From contig NW_003113965.1 in NCBI RefSeq assembly GCF_000003605.2, positions 138,388 to 202,387 of the forward strand: a DNA stretch of 64,000 bases, given 5' to 3'. The position numbers and the translations under genes are program-made. This DNA comes from Saccoglossus kowalevskii (taxonomy: Eukaryota; Hemichordata; Enteropneusta; Harrimaniidae). Of this stretch, positions 24,915-38,159 are shown in pieces; the stretch's first letter is position 1, and each line of letters opens with the position of its first letter. Below the pieces are notes generated by a model. It searched no databases. It was given only the letters and a program-made list of their open reading frames with translations, and had not been told where the DNA came from.

Positions 24915-26184
24915 CAATAACAGATAGTAATAGATAATAATAGTTAAACAGATTTATTTATTAAGTCTGATATACATGTTTGTCGTTCATTCAACTTGCA
25001 CATGCAACTCACCGAGTCGCAATGAAAAAAATCGTCCCCGAAGTGAGTACATTAATTCACAGTACGTGCAAGAAACTGTCGAACTTGTACAATCGATTCG
25101 TAGCTATCTATTATTTTGCGTTTTAAAATGACATCTCTATTGATTAGTTTATCGATTAATGCCAAATTTAATTGACTCTCTGCATTCGTTTCTTCACATG
25201 ATTGACACCTAAGGCAAAATCAATCCATCCGAGTCTTCTAGCCAAAGAGCGATGTAAGCTACAGTTCTGAGAAACCGAAGCCTTTGGAATTGCAGATGAG
25301 AAAACGTACGGCGAAAGTAAAATTGCTTCTCTCCTACGATATAAATGTCAGCACTGCTAGTAATAACGAGAGCAATTTTCACTCTACTTAAAATTTGGAA
25401 GCCACATCACGCACTTGCGTGGCTTTCCACGCTTGATGGATTAATTCCCTCTCTGCCTAGGGAGTACTGGCTTAACAAGGGAATGATTCTCGAACGTGCA
25501 CTGCAGTGGATCAAGTTCACGAGAATTGAAGTTATTACGCACTGACCTGGAAATGGGATCTATAATTGGTCGTAAATCCGTGCGCCCCAACCCATTCAAG
25601 AAATGCATGCTTTGTGTCATTTTATGTGAGACCCGACTCCACCCACCTACGTTTTCGACTTTTCTTCAAATTTAAAAATTCAGTGGAACTTAATTTAAGA
25701 GAAATAGTTTTACACCAGGAGAACGCTTTGTGTTTTTATCTTTGTGTGCCGACAGTATTGTATCTATACAGAAACCAATTATTAATGCACACACGGAATC
25801 TCGAACATATACAAACATTATATAAATACAAACATCTAAGTAGTCATGGTCCAGTTACTGTATGAAATCTGCATAGTTAAAACTATCCAACTGTCCACCA
25901 GCGTGGACAATTACTGTGTGGAATTAATGTTATTACAGACACACTAAGATGTTTCCATTACCAATCTAAACATGAATGAGAATGCTCCCCATCACACCAC
26001 CGTCATTGTCTTAAACAGAACAATTTCAAATGGAGTGAAATGAGCATGGCCTAACAGTCTCTCATTGTTAATTCACAGCCATACAAATATGGCAAAGCAT
26101 AAAACACATCCATTATTAAGCCTAGAAGTTTGAACCCACGCAGAAAAGTAAACGAGCAGCGGGTAATTCAAATAACATCTCTCA

Positions 26185-26234
<50 letters not shown>

Positions 26235-29200
26235 TGGTGCAATATTGGTGCAATCTCGGGGATCGTAGAGCCGCGATTTCAATTTCAGAATTGTTGTTTA
26301 TTAGTCACAGCCCGTGTTCAAGTGCGAAATTATGACTGGTCATCAGAAAGATAACATGGAATTCAAAGGAAATCATTGACCAAAGTCAGCAATATAATTC
26401 ATACAGTGCATTATTGTACCGAATGCAGCATAGCGCGAGAAATGTCAAATTCTGCTATCTACTGTGCGCGTCGTATGAAAACCATGTGTCGAAAGTCTGG
26501 CTAAAAAATTAAAGACGCCGAAAAGAAAACTGCGTACATCGAGAAACGTGTACGAATGATACACAAGTAGTACATTTGAAGTTTTTGCGGATTACCGGTT
26601 CATGTAAGAGCTCTATACTAATTTGACCTAATTATGCAAATTAAGGAATTCAATTAAATTACAAAACTCACGGCGCCTAGAAAAGTGCCATTGTTAAGCC
26701 AAACGGCCTTGGCACAAAAACACTAAATTTTACTGAATATCTACCTTGGTCTAGGTTTTTTAAAGTAATAAATTTAGATTTTAAAAAAAAAATCGTTGGT
26801 TATCTCGTCACCAGGGTTAGAAAAAAATCCCTCAAAAATATATATGTGTTGGATACAAAGCAAAATGAAACGTTATAGTAAAAATAGTATATTCGATTTT
26901 CTGAGTAAAATAAGAGATCATTTGGAGAAAATTTAAGCGTTGTAGCATAAACAACTTTGACATTTTACCATGTCTCATATTGGAAAATTAAAACTTTGGT
27001 AGGCGTTTAATGACAAATGGTGCCTTTATTGTAGTTTTAAAATAAAACCTTTTTGTGCGTATTGCTTGGGAGTGTCGAGTGTCGAGTGTCGCTGACTTAT
27101 ACGTATATACTTAATTACATATATATCATAACTTTAAATATAATTTCTACTAAACTATGCACATATATATAAAAAAAATATCTATGCTTTAACAGACCTG
27201 AACAAATCAAAGAAAACGTTACAAGGAAAACATTGGCCATGGCCTTAAATTGCGTCGCATTATAAATCGACACATCGCGTGCCGTGGTACAAATTAACAC
27301 AATGTATTTGTTGTTGGAATTACCCTCCATAAGGTGCACTCACGCGAGTTAGTAAGAAACAACACGATGCTTCAGTCATACAAATGATGAAGATGACGCT
27401 GACACGGGAAGTCATTATTACCTACTCATGCCATACTCATCCATCATTCTACTCAAACTTACTGGGTCGACCGCAAAATCGAGTATATTTTCAACAACTT
27501 GTCCTAGTTTCAAATTGCTCTTTCAGGCGAATCACATGTTACAACCCGTCGAACATGAATTTTGAAATATAAAGCAATCATTTCTCTTTTGATGTAGTCG
27601 AGACGCAAATTGTGAATGATTGGCTCGTTTCGGCGTGAACTGTCGGCGAACTACAGACTGTGAGGTAGAGCTGAATACATTTGAAATAATAACAATATTA
27701 CCGGTCTTTGAATGCGCTCTTTAAATGTCTCTTCATGCTTTATGGTTCTCGTTGAAATGCAGCCTTTTATCAACTTGAACACGCAAGCTCTAGTTGCTGT
27801 GAAATTGTGTTAGTTCTAATATCCATGGATTCCGAATTCTATAACAACACGTTGTCATTATTGCTTGTCTACGGCTATAGGTGTGATGTCAGAGCTTTCA
27901 AAGCATTGTATAAATGTCCCAGCGTCCACATTTCCATATAATCAGACATTTTCAGAAACCTTCATTCGATTTTAATGATTGAATATTGCTACTCGTTTGC
28001 TTCATAGTCTACGTTGAGGGCCATTATTGTGCACTCGTGTCATCCCTTACAGAAAATAATATCACAGTTACTCTAATATGGTAGTGAAATATACAGCATA
28101 TATATTGAATTAATTTTATTTTGTGTAATGGACATGCAATATGACAGAGAATATTAATGTATACATTAACAATACTGGGCACTGATTATAACCCGTATCG
28201 TATGATGCTTCTGTATATGTTGTACAAATGCTTTCAACTTTGCAAACATTACCGATATTTATTTTTACGTCGACGCGGGAATCAAACCTTCCCATGTACA
28301 TTATTATAAGAAGAGTCAACATGTGTTAGCACAACCCCTTTGTGTACTGGGTATCTATGTACATACATGTATCTACTAAATAGTACGTAGATAGAAAATT
28401 ACTCAAGGTGAAATCATTTTGCATGACTCCATGGTTAGTCAGATAGTATGTCGTATACATCATTTTACAGGTATGTTTGAAAGTTGGAATAGACTAATGA
28501 TTCACAAAAACTCAAACACCCTGGTACTTTCCGAGGGTACTAATTCACTATCAATGAAACATTCTCGATTATTTTCCCTGCAAAATGTAAGAATTTAAAG
28601 AAAAAATTAAAAATAATGGTATTGTTTCATGCGACAATATAACATCAAATTACATGTAGTGTACATGTAGACTTGTTTCGATATATTCTGCCATTGAAGA
28701 AGCACAAGTTTCTAGCTTTGCATAGATTACAAATGAACGTTTATGATTTACCTTTGCAATTGCACCAAATTAACCTTTAAGTGTCGCAACATCTGCATCT
28801 TTATTTGACCTCAAATGTATGAGTTTAGCGCGATGTAACGTTTAGCTAAATCTCATTCATTGACTAAATCGCAATATACCCTTAGTTTATGCAAACAATT
28901 CTGACATTCAATTCTTGCCTCGTCACGTAGAAAAAATAATGCAAACAAACCTTACTAGCTGCCGAATTTAGAAATCGAAATGCAAAACGTTCAAGTACGG
29001 ACCATAGACTTGACTTTGTCCTTTATATTTACTGTAAGCATATATGCTTTTAATAGAGCAAATGATTAGATTGGTTCCAAGTTACAACGTTTTAACAATA
29101 ATGAATATTCAATGAAATAATGACCATATATGTTGACTTAATATTTTGGTCATATATTTTGTCAGACCACAAAATTACATCACCGATAGCAAGTTCCTAT

Positions 29201-29340
29201 CTGCATCAGTACTTAGTTCAGTCATGGAAGGTACTAACGTTGGTACTTTTCATTAGTTGTTCAGTTATGCATAGTCAGACCCACATAAAACCAATAACAG
29301 TTAATTCATATGCATGGATTTCAATCATTAAATAATCAGG
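24915..29340. other. Mostly empty; weak exon candidate at 28471-28586 (+)
   Basis: Apart from (CA)n there is a 38-codon frame between an acceptor (ATCATTTTACAG|) and donor (CAAAAT|GTAAGA), reading MFESWNRLMIHKNSNTLVLS... with low third-position GC. A real ATG frame at 25345-25545 (66 codons) is unassigned. Confidence 0.35.
26186..26231 (+). repeat. (CA)n microsatellite
   Basis: Twenty-three perfect CA units. Confidence 0.97.
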
Positions 29341-30240
29341 TCTGCGGGTTATCTAAAAGCACCTATGTGCTTAGTTTTATTAAAATTTGATCAGTGCTAT
29401 AAATTGGTTAATTTATGCAAATCAGGTAATTAGTAAGGACAAAATTTCACCATAAACTGAACATCATCTACATGTGTATGTACCAAGTTTCATTGAATCT
29501 GATGAGTGGTTGAGATATTGGTGAAAAGATAAATATTGGCTAATTTGTATGCATATTAAGTCATTTATAAACACGGATTTCAACTAAACACTAATCAGGT
29601 TTGCGGATTATTCAAAAGCATCTATGAAACATGTTTCATTAAAATCTGTTGAATCATACTTGAGAAACAAGTGAAAATGCTTAAAATTGGCTAATTATTG
29701 TGTAATCTCGGTCATTAATATGCACAGAAATGTAACCAAAACTAATCAGTACTGCGCATTATTCCAGAACATCTAGATACCTATTTTCATTGAAATCTGT
29801 TTAATTGTATATGAGAAAAAGTGAAAATGCTTAAAATTGCCTAATTGTTATGCAAATTATGTAATTAATATGCATGGATTTCTAAAACTGATTAGGTCTG
29901 CGCATTATCCCAGAGCATCTATGTGCCAAGTTTCATTGAAATCTGTTTGATATAACATTAAAAACAAGTGAAAAAACTTAAATTTGGTTAATTAATATGT
30001 AAATTAGGTAATTAAAATGCACGAAACTTCAGACAAAAACGAATCAGGTCGGAGCATTATTCTAAAGTATCTATGTACCATTATTGAAATCATTAAAATT
30101 GGTTAATTAATATGCAGATTAGGTAATTAATATGCAAGGTTTCAAATTTGTTTACTAGTACATGAGAAAAAAGTGAAAATGCATAAAATTGGCTAATTAA
30201 TATGCAAATTAGGAAATTAATAAGCACAGATTTCGGCCGG
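29341..30240 (+). repeat. Degenerate satellite, about seven units of 90-150 bp
   Basis: Units share AAAATTGGCTAATTAATATG, CAAATTAGGTAATTAATATG, TTTCATTGAAATCTGTTTGA and a TCAGGTCTGCGCATTATCC-like segment. Starts of the AAATTGG block at about 29402, 29539, 29684, 29834, 29983, 30097 and 30187 give spacings of 137, 145, 150, 149, 114 and 90. Each unit carries ATGCAAAT-like octamers. A lone similar piece lies at 26620-26660. Confidence 0.8.
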
Positions 30241-31373
30241 AATACTTGATTTTCCTTTCACTGCGAGTTCTCGCGTAATAAGTGAAAAGCGCTGACCAAA
30301 GGTTTGCCGCAAAAATCGAATAATTTCAGAGGGAAATATGGCGTTTAGATACCCTTATTTCATAAAAATTTACCATCGTTAAATGTGTATAGCGCATTAT
30401 TCAGCGTGAAATTACTAATTTTTTTTACTTTCTGTTTCACTCACATCGCGAAATGTCACAGTGAATGGAAAATAGACTATTACCAAACTCGAAACTGTTG
30501 TGATTCCGCGCGCACACGACGTCGTCATTTCTGATATCATGAATTATGTAAACACACAACTCCGGAATACCAAAAAACACAATATCTTACGAACACCATT
30601 TCTAACACATGTGTTATATATTCTGGCAATTTTAAAACCATTCTTCAATATCGTGTTTGTCTGTTGGGCATACTGTGTTAGGTCGCATTTTATAATGCTG
30701 TAACTCTGCATCCACAAATCTATGAGATATATCTAAGACCATAGTCCTGAGTTGTCTTAACTGTCAGTTATGACTAAGCGAATACAACTAAAGTATTATA
30801 TATACTCTCAATCATTTACATTCCGCATACAATGGGAATATTAAAGGGCTTCACGTTGTTTGACGTTGAATTCCGTTTCTGCGCGTCGTGTACTGACCAA
30901 CAAGCCTAATACAAAGAATTCAAACTATACCGAACGTTATCCTGCCATGCACCAGCATCGACCATTTAGTGATCTAAGTATCAAATTTTGACAAATCAAA
31001 AAAGCGATGAGAACGTGGGTTTATGTGCACAATCTTCAACCCCGAGTGCAAAGCTGAGTCGATTTGTTAACTGTGGTTTCATACATATCAAAGAAACAGC
31101 TTTTGTACATACATTTGTTAGATAGGGATAAAAATCTTAGGAATTGTAATGCAAATCACCCTCTTGATACATAGAAAAGTTCCACGCAGAAAGCAGCTCG
31201 TGATGCCTTTTTAAATATTTGGTTACTAATCGAGTTAGTTTTCTAAAAGTCAATAAAATGTCAAACAATGTGGGTAAAATAGTAATGCGGTCTATATTTG
31301 TCAGTTGGTATGGACATTCTATTGCTATTGATTGCACGGGAAAAAAAGCTAGTGAACAATTGGACTACAGATG
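30241..31373. other. No gene seen
   Basis: Non-coding between the satellite and the third MITE type. A lone TTAAAGGG at 30841 has no inverted partner. Confidence 0.4.
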
Positions 31374-31626
31374 ATAGACCTTAATGGGTATCGAGATCTC
31401 GTTGCGAGCGTGAGAGTAACCACGAAACTTGTTTTTGACCCTCATTCTAGTGTTTAATTTTCTTCCGCCATCACGTTCACCGTTCCCTTGACATATGTAA
31501 TCATGGTAGTTTAAATGTTGCATTTGGTGATGAGAGAGAACCGAGCACACAAAAGGCGAAATACAAGTCTCGTGGCCCTCTCGCTGACCTCGAGATCTTG
31601 GTGGCCATTTTTCATCTAAAGTCTAT
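31374..31626. mobile_element. Third MITE type, 253 bp, long imperfect TIRs
   Basis: The left arm (ATAGACCTTA...GAGATCTCG...GAGAGTAACCACGAAACTTGT) is the inverse of the right arm (ACAAGTCTCGTGGCCCTCTC...GAGATCTTGG...TAAAGTCTAT). The arms are about 55-65 bases, with possible TA targets at 31375 and 31624. Its interior has no coding signal. Only one copy was seen in this window. Confidence 0.6.
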
Positions 31627-31947
31627 TACCTCAACCAATGTTTTCGATTAGTGAAATCCAATCAAAGATTAGCATTTCCCTTATAGGAAATCATTTTATT
31701 TGAGTATAGATTTAGTTACATCGTACCAGATTATGTTCACATTTAGTAATTCAGCCATAAAATTACTTAATATAGAATATTTAATAATCAGACTTGAATA
31801 TTAGTTCTTGGCTATTACACCTTTAACCTAAATGACGTCAATCTAAATGATTCCAATTACTTATATCTGCATCATTAACTCCGCTGCGGTGGTTGAGAAT
31901 GAGTTGACAGATTATTTGTTTATGCATTCCCTTTCTCTCTTCTACAG

Positions 31948-32048
31948 AAAAAATGCGCCAGTGCAGATCGTTGTCCGATTTATTTTACACACAGAGAATA
32001 TCGCTGGAAAATCTCAGATGCTCTCAATGAATACCAGCTTTAAAATCC
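31948..32048 (+). CDS. Candidate exon resembling a Cys-loop ligand-gated channel extracellular domain
   Basis: A strong acceptor (CTTTCTCTCTTCTACAG|A) is followed by 33 open codons and a donor ATCC|GTAAAT. The peptide NAPVQIVVRFILHTENIAGK then SQMLSMNTSFKI resembles strands beta1-beta2 of nicotinic-type receptors (pattern V.V...L......KxQxLxxN), and in nicotinic genes an intron falls just after the same point. Identity is confined to a few positions. No exon carrying the W-x-P or Cys-loop (FPFD..C) motifs was found nearby, and another frame from the same acceptor is also open. Low-to-moderate confidence. Confidence 0.27.
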
Positions 32049-34894
32049 GTAAATACAATCCTGTCTAATTTGTGAATAATTTATTATATTATCTTTAGAG
32101 CATAATTCGATTGACAACGTACGAGTGTGTGGTATCGAGACAAAAAACATGAAACCGCTCTTTCCATGGAAACAGTCTATATGTGCTTAGTGTAAACTAT
32201 ATTCGGTACATTATCGCAAATGCGGTGTGAAGTTTTATTTTGCTACAGTGCCCTACTTACTGATTAGATTAGATTAATCTGATAAAAACGCCTACTTTAC
32301 ACAACTATATCTAACGTCACCACTAGGCTTTGAATGGCTTTTACCATTAGCGACGTTCGATCATTTATCTTGATTTCCGCAAACCAAGGGTAAACACAAG
32401 ATCCGACTATAAGCAACGTATTACTGTGAGTGTATGTAAACAGTTAGAAGTGTGAGTGGTGCCTCATTAGTCAACGTCACATGTATGCTAGCTAACTAAC
32501 TTCATTTCACTGCTAACAGATTTTTTTCACACATTCAGTACAACTTGTAATGTACATGCAATCCATACACATGTGTGACCACGATGATTAATTACGCCAC
32601 GAGTCATTAACATCTTGCGAGTAGAAATAACTCAAACACCAAATTGAATTTCTCAGCTTTATATCGTATAGTGGAACTACAGGTTGACGAATACGACAAC
32701 GATGGACATTCACATATGCAGTGCAAATATTGTCAAATCAGATAGAATTTCATGAAATTTGCCGCGAAGTGATGTAAGTCACACGTCCTCATCCCACATG
32801 TGACACCCACAAGCCATCAATCATGGCTACGAATAGGAAGCTACAGTATACTTAACGTCAGAAATTTGACATTGAGGTCATTTGTGGAAATGACTTGTCG
32901 TAGACGTGGTACATAAACGTTAAAATACCAAGCTAAAGCGCTCTCTGAGAAAACCTGATTCATTATTTTAGAAAATTTGTTGTAGGATATATACACTGAA
33001 TGTTATGTACTTGAAATATGATGTAGCTCGGTTTATTTAAATCTTCGTCTTTGACAAACTTGGAAATTAACACCAGACAGGATATTGCAGTCCTAATGCT
33101 ACATAAACCGAACGCGAAATTGAATTCATATATGCGTATATAGTAGATAATTGTAAATCCGTAGTCCGGAAGCGTGTCGATTAGTCTGCGCATATTACGT
33201 GCATATGTATTCCCTGTGTCATAGGTCAGCCTTTATTTACCCTCTTATCGTCTACAATGTGTGCCCACTCCGGGCAACCCCCGTGATAATCATGTTATCG
33301 TTACGTCACACGCAATGATAGACACGATTAGGTTGATAGACGCGTGCATTAATTGCGTCGCATAGAGCGGAGAAGATTCCAGTTAAAACTTATTTATTCC
33401 GATGTTCTATGTGTTTCCCACTAGAGTTTTCAAATGAACTGATGCAGCGTCGACGTTTCTCAGTTGATCTTACATGAATTCAAATGAATACAAGATGTGG
33501 TATAATGCCGTGTAACAGTAATGAGTATATAGAGAATCAGTCACAATCATGCGTATTGGCAACGATTGAGTGGTGGGTTTTCCAGTCTCTATGATGACAT
33601 CACATAAATAATATCTTTCCTTTGAACATACATTTACGATCAAGTAAACAATTCCAAAATATGTAGTTTGGTTTGACAGTGCAATATTTAAATTACTCTA
33701 GACGACGACGAACCCAAATGACACTACTATCGATGGTCGCGTTAGTAAATATATGTGCATATATTCGATTTCAACTCCAAGACTTAAATAAAAAAAGCGG
33801 TTGGACTTTTCGAATTTTCAAATTTAAAACTAATGTCAAAATAATAACCAATGCACGGCTGAACACTGCACGTTATTTAATCTATATATTGATATTTTTG
33901 TAATATAAGATGGAAGCAAAATACGTCATGTTAGAATAATGAATGTATATTGTATCTATACGCCACTGCGTATGCGTAATCCATGCCAGCATTGGATTAA
34001 GAAAATCTAGCATGCACGGAAATCGATTAAAAATGGTCATTAGTAAAAGTGCAACCTGTCCAACATATCCGGTTACGGCTATTCGCGATATATTCGCATA
34101 TTTTGTTCAGCACATTCCCATTCTCACTAAAATATTGGATATATCTATATCGTATTACTTAAAGATGGCACAATGGCAATCAAAAGCCAATAATTACTTA
34201 CCAGCTAGAACTAGTGTTTTTGATAACTTTATTTAAGCCTAACTGCCCTGATGGTAACGGAATTTGTTCTCTTTCTCTGTGTTCGTTCAAATCTCCAAAA
34301 ACACATTTCACCACTTAGTTCACATTTAATTAAGAATAAAGAGCTTAATAATTATTCTCGGTTCTTCTAAAATGAGATTTACATGCAAACATTGAACACT
34401 GGGTGAACTGGTGAGTTCTGAAAGAAAATATATTGTTGGAGTATTTCATAAAACTACTGTACTAAGGCATACGGTCGTAAAACTCCTGAATAGGTGGACA
34501 ATATTTCATGTAAATATGTATATATATGTTTCAGTTGTTCTTAGCATTTGGCAGGGGGGTCGTAACCTTATGTAGTGACAACCAGTGTGACTAAGGATTT
34601 CAGCATGAAAATTAACTCATCTGTTAAAGTAATTTCGTTTTACTTAACCGTAAATAAAAAAATCACTGTACTACGTGTTTGACTTGTAAAACAGCGTAGA
34701 AATATCACAAACGTGTGTGGGGTGAAATAAACTGTTTTACAAGTACCCCTATTAAAACGCTACCACTGAAAAGAATATGTATGTAAATACGCCTCCAGCA
34801 GTCAGAATACTGAATATAATTACCAATCCCAAATTTACATATTTTTTAGCACTGTACTCCCAAGTGATACTTTTAAACGTATACGCATACTTAC
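32049..34894. other. No gene seen between two candidate exons on opposite strands
   Basis: No continuation of the receptor-like exon at 31948 was found. AT-rich with scattered short frames. Confidence 0.4.
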
Positions 34895-35031
34895 GTTGAT
34901 GTCCATTGGGCGATGGGACAGGGAGGTCAGCAGTGGGTGGATACCGACGCGCTTAATGGAATACATAAATTTGATGTCGATATACTTCAAACGGAGGCTG
35001 CCATACATACGTAAACCATATGTTTTAGGGT
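34895..35031 (-). CDS. Candidate internal exon with strong donor, protein unrecognised
   Basis: On the minus strand an open frame reads PKTYGLRMYGSLRLKYIDIK and then FMYSIKRVGIHPLLTSLSHR PMDIN, ending at a strong donor (ATCAAC|GTAAGTATG). Over the last 36 codons third-position GC is 26/36 (72%), far above background. The 5' boundary is uncertain: an AG at 35032 has a poor pyrimidine tract, and another AG near 34997 is possible. Against the call, two plus-strand frames are also open here, and part of the flank resembles 34225-34255. I do not recognise the family. Confidence 0.35.
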
Positions 35032-35458
35032 CTCAGCTTTTATCTCTAGGTGTCTGGATTGCTGCGCTGATGGTAATGAAATTTGTTTAAATACTTCGAA
35101 TCAATAATCCAATAAGCGTTTTGCGAAGCATTCAAACATCGTATTTGCTTTAATTGTTTGTCGGCATTATAAATTAAATTACTGTTTGAATGAAAAAGTG
35201 TTTAAACTGATTAATGTGGTTGTTCCGAAAACAAATTGCATTTTCTCTCAGAGAAGCGATTTAATTAAATCCAGTAATTTCTATGAACTCCGACTTCGAG
35301 TTCTCGCCAAATTAAAATATTACAATATGTGCTCTGTGACGTACGATCGTATTGAATCGTACTAGTTCTAGTTGTTATATAGCGCGATCGTTATTGCGTC
35401 CCGCGACGCGTCTTGTTCGATATAGGTCCCACGTGACGCTAAATGTGTATTAATACAG

Positions 35459-35550
35459 GGTTTGTACACAATGTACTGAAACGTGATCTGCGCGACGATT
35501 TAACGCTTCAAATATACACAGGTATCGTTGGCAAATTGAGGTTGTCAAAG
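35459..35550 (+). CDS. Weak candidate exon, faint resemblance to a CNBD-channel C-linker
   Basis: AG at 35457-35458 and a donor TCAAAG|GTAATT enclose two bases plus 30 codons: FVHNVLKRDLRDDLTLQIYT then GIVGKLRLSK. The pattern L..DLrddl.l.iy...v.kl.l recalls the C-linker of cyclic-nucleotide-binding-domain channels. The acceptor lacks a pyrimidine tract, so this is only a lead. Confidence 0.15.
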
Positions 35551-36309
35551 GTAATTTCATTCGACGTGATGAACGGATGCGATGACGTCATTCATAATCA
35601 TATTGGTGCACTCGGCCAATACATTTATTTATAAATGAACACGGAACCTGGCAGAACATGACATGTGTAGTTGAAACCTTTAACGATATTCGTTTTTGAT
35701 AAATCCATTGCTTTACGATAACTGAATAGTTATTGCCCTGGGGCTGTACATACCTTTAATTTTGTATCTGGAGGGGTACACAAACTATGTTTAGCCAATG
35801 AACCAGGAGACTATATATATGGCAAAGGTCATGTTCTTGTCGATTACAACATGTACGGAAGTATCGAAATTATTTACTCACACGCAGAGAAACAAAAACG
35901 AAAATTAAAAATTGGAAGCAACATTGCCCAATGTATTCCATAATTGCGCGTACCACGTATTGTGCGCGTGGTACACTATGGTGTGTTACACTAAGGACGA
36001 TAGCGCCCGGGGCGTACCGACCTAAATGGGTTAGGCTCGTCTTATTAGCATTCCAGGGATCTGTCTTGCGAGCATGCACCTGCACGAATGAAAGAACTCA
36101 CAGTATCATCGGTAAGAAATGAAATCCGATTTGTTTTAGCCTGTGGTCATATTGATTATCTACCGATATCATAAATCAATAGCGTCACGCGGATCGCTAA
36201 TTGTGGATCACGTGACTATATATGCATATTGATACAGGGGAAAAGGTTAAATATTCCCTGTGTTTATTTTCTTCTGTGTGTAATATTTCACTTCCAAACC
36301 TGGGGGGGG
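35551..36309 (+). other. Possible 55-base exon at 36057-36111, otherwise empty
   Basis: A good acceptor (GTCTTATTAGCATTCCAG|) and donor (ATCATCG|GTAAGAAAT) enclose 55 bases open in two frames (DLSCEHAPARMKELTVSS or GSVLRACTCTNERTHSIIG). TGACGTCA at 35583. Too short to judge. Confidence 0.2.
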
Positions 36310-36900
36310 TAAGACGTACTGCTTTAGGTAATCTCATTTCACCAATACATCATTCTAACGAGCTGCTTGTATTTTATTTAGTTCTTCTGTTGAATGCGAT
36401 GCCCTTTTACCGATAACAAGTTTATTTATGATACTGACATGCACAGGAAAAGGGTTATAAGAAAGAAAGTAGTTTCCGCCTCACTGCGTGCGTAAAAAAG
36501 AAAATTTGTGTGATTATTTTGTATCAAATGAGAACGTGGTATGTTGAGAAACAAAACCAGAAATGATCGACTTTCCACACTGGTGGAAAAACAAGGTAAT
36601 CGAAATTGAAAAAAAAAAATTATTCAATATATATTTATATTTATATATTAATGCGAACGAAAGTCACTGCAAATTATTAATTATAAATATAGGGGAGAAT
36701 AAATACGTGTTTAACTCTCACGTACGATTGTACGTTATTGTTGTGTACTACGTAATTATATTGCATTGGTGGTTTTCATGTTTTGACTTGCCCTCGTCAC
36801 GGATTATTTTTTATAATCTTCCACTGTATTCATGACCTACTATAATATGTGAACTACCAGTGATGAATCATCTCCGCGATATTTCCCTTGGCAAACACGG
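36310..36900 (+). repeat. Diverged direct duplicate, copy 1
   Basis: Collinear with 38160-38730, about 1.84 kb downstream. Shared anchors include CTTGTATTTTATTTAGT, GTTATAAGAAAGAAAGTAGT, GTTTTGACTTGC and CATGACCTACT. The middle is diverged. No coding signal or terminal repeats were seen, so this may be a segmental duplication or two copies of an unknown repeat. Confidence 0.6.
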
Positions 36901-37522
36901 CTTACGCACAGATTTCTTTCGCAGTCACGCTAGTTTTCGCGACCACGTTAAAAAGGCTAAATTGACAATTATAATTTTTTTTTGTAAAACCAAAAAAGAA
37001 GTCCCGACTTTGCCAGTCTAACCGGAACTGGACATTCCAATTTGATATTGATGTTTAGTTTCTTGTTTTACCACTCCAAACCACACGTAGATACGTCATC
37101 GTATTATTTATTAATTTACCTATAAATTAACATAAGTAATACGCATATATCAATCCTGCATAGATAATAACATTTTATATTGCAATACAAATTCATATCA
37201 AGCACATATTTCATTTTTTTAGATATTTTTTCTCTTTGAAAACCCCTGACATATTCAATATTGAATGTAATACTTAAAGTAATAGTTATAAGCCAATATC
37301 AGAATTAATTTCCTCTATGTTTATACAATTACCATTAGTAACATCCATGGCTCCATGGGTTAAAGTAAAGTCAACAATTCGTGTTCGTATAAAGTGAATG
37401 TCTTCTGGTGTAACTTATATCATCTTCGAGAGACAACTCAGATATACCAATTTATTCTCCTTCAATCTTTTTTTCCCCAACTTACTATATTTCGGTATTT
37501 TTTTTACGTAAAATGTTGTCAG

Positions 37523-37643
37523 GGTATGGAAGGTCCAAAAGGTCAATTTCAAACTGTGATATCCAGTTTCGGTGGGGGAAAAAACCATACCCATCCAACA
37601 CCGCAACGAAACTACTATTATACCTTGTCTGTGTATGACGAAG
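37523..37643 (+). CDS. Candidate exon encoding GMEGPKGQF...YYYTLSVYDE
   Basis: A T-rich acceptor (TTTTTTTTACGTAAAATGTTGTCAG|) precedes 40 open codons plus one base, ending at a weaker donor (GACGAAG|GTAATA). The peptide is rich in Gly, Gln and aromatic residues and ends in a beta-strand-like YYYTLSVYDE, as in Ig/FNIII-like folds. The end phase does not join directly to the candidate at 38816. Unassigned. Confidence 0.25.
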
Positions 37644-38159
37644 GTAATACTTTAACAGTAAACATAATGCATGTTTGGCAGTTCACATTTTGAATTAGAC
37701 AATGTTACTAGTGGAACTATAGTGGAAATTAGTCAGTTATCAACAACAAAGTATATGTAGTAAACAATTGACGCATAAATATTGATGTAAGTGGTTAACG
37801 GATTCATTTCGATAAGGAAATCAACTCCAGGGATGTTCTAGAAAGACATCGCGTAACAATATAAAGGAAAAGCCCTGGCTGTTGGCGTCTTGGATAAGCT
37901 CAAAGTGTATTAAAGAAAGAAAGACAGATCCGTGTTTCAGCGACTATCATGTTTTGTATTGATTAAACGTAATGTGTATGTCATGGTAGTGTTTATTTAT
38001 ACATATATAAATTTATACAACTCACTGTAAAACCATTCAATTCTGCAATTTAGGTTAATGCAACCGTTATACTTCCATCAAACTATACTTCCACTTATGT
38101 CGTTTACTTTGCAGTTTATTTGTGATGCACCATGCAGTTTTTCCTTTATAGGCGTTTTC

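Noticed and set aside
26073-26354. Frames of poly(His-Thr) and poly(Val-Cys)
   Set aside because: Translations of the (CA)n microsatellite.
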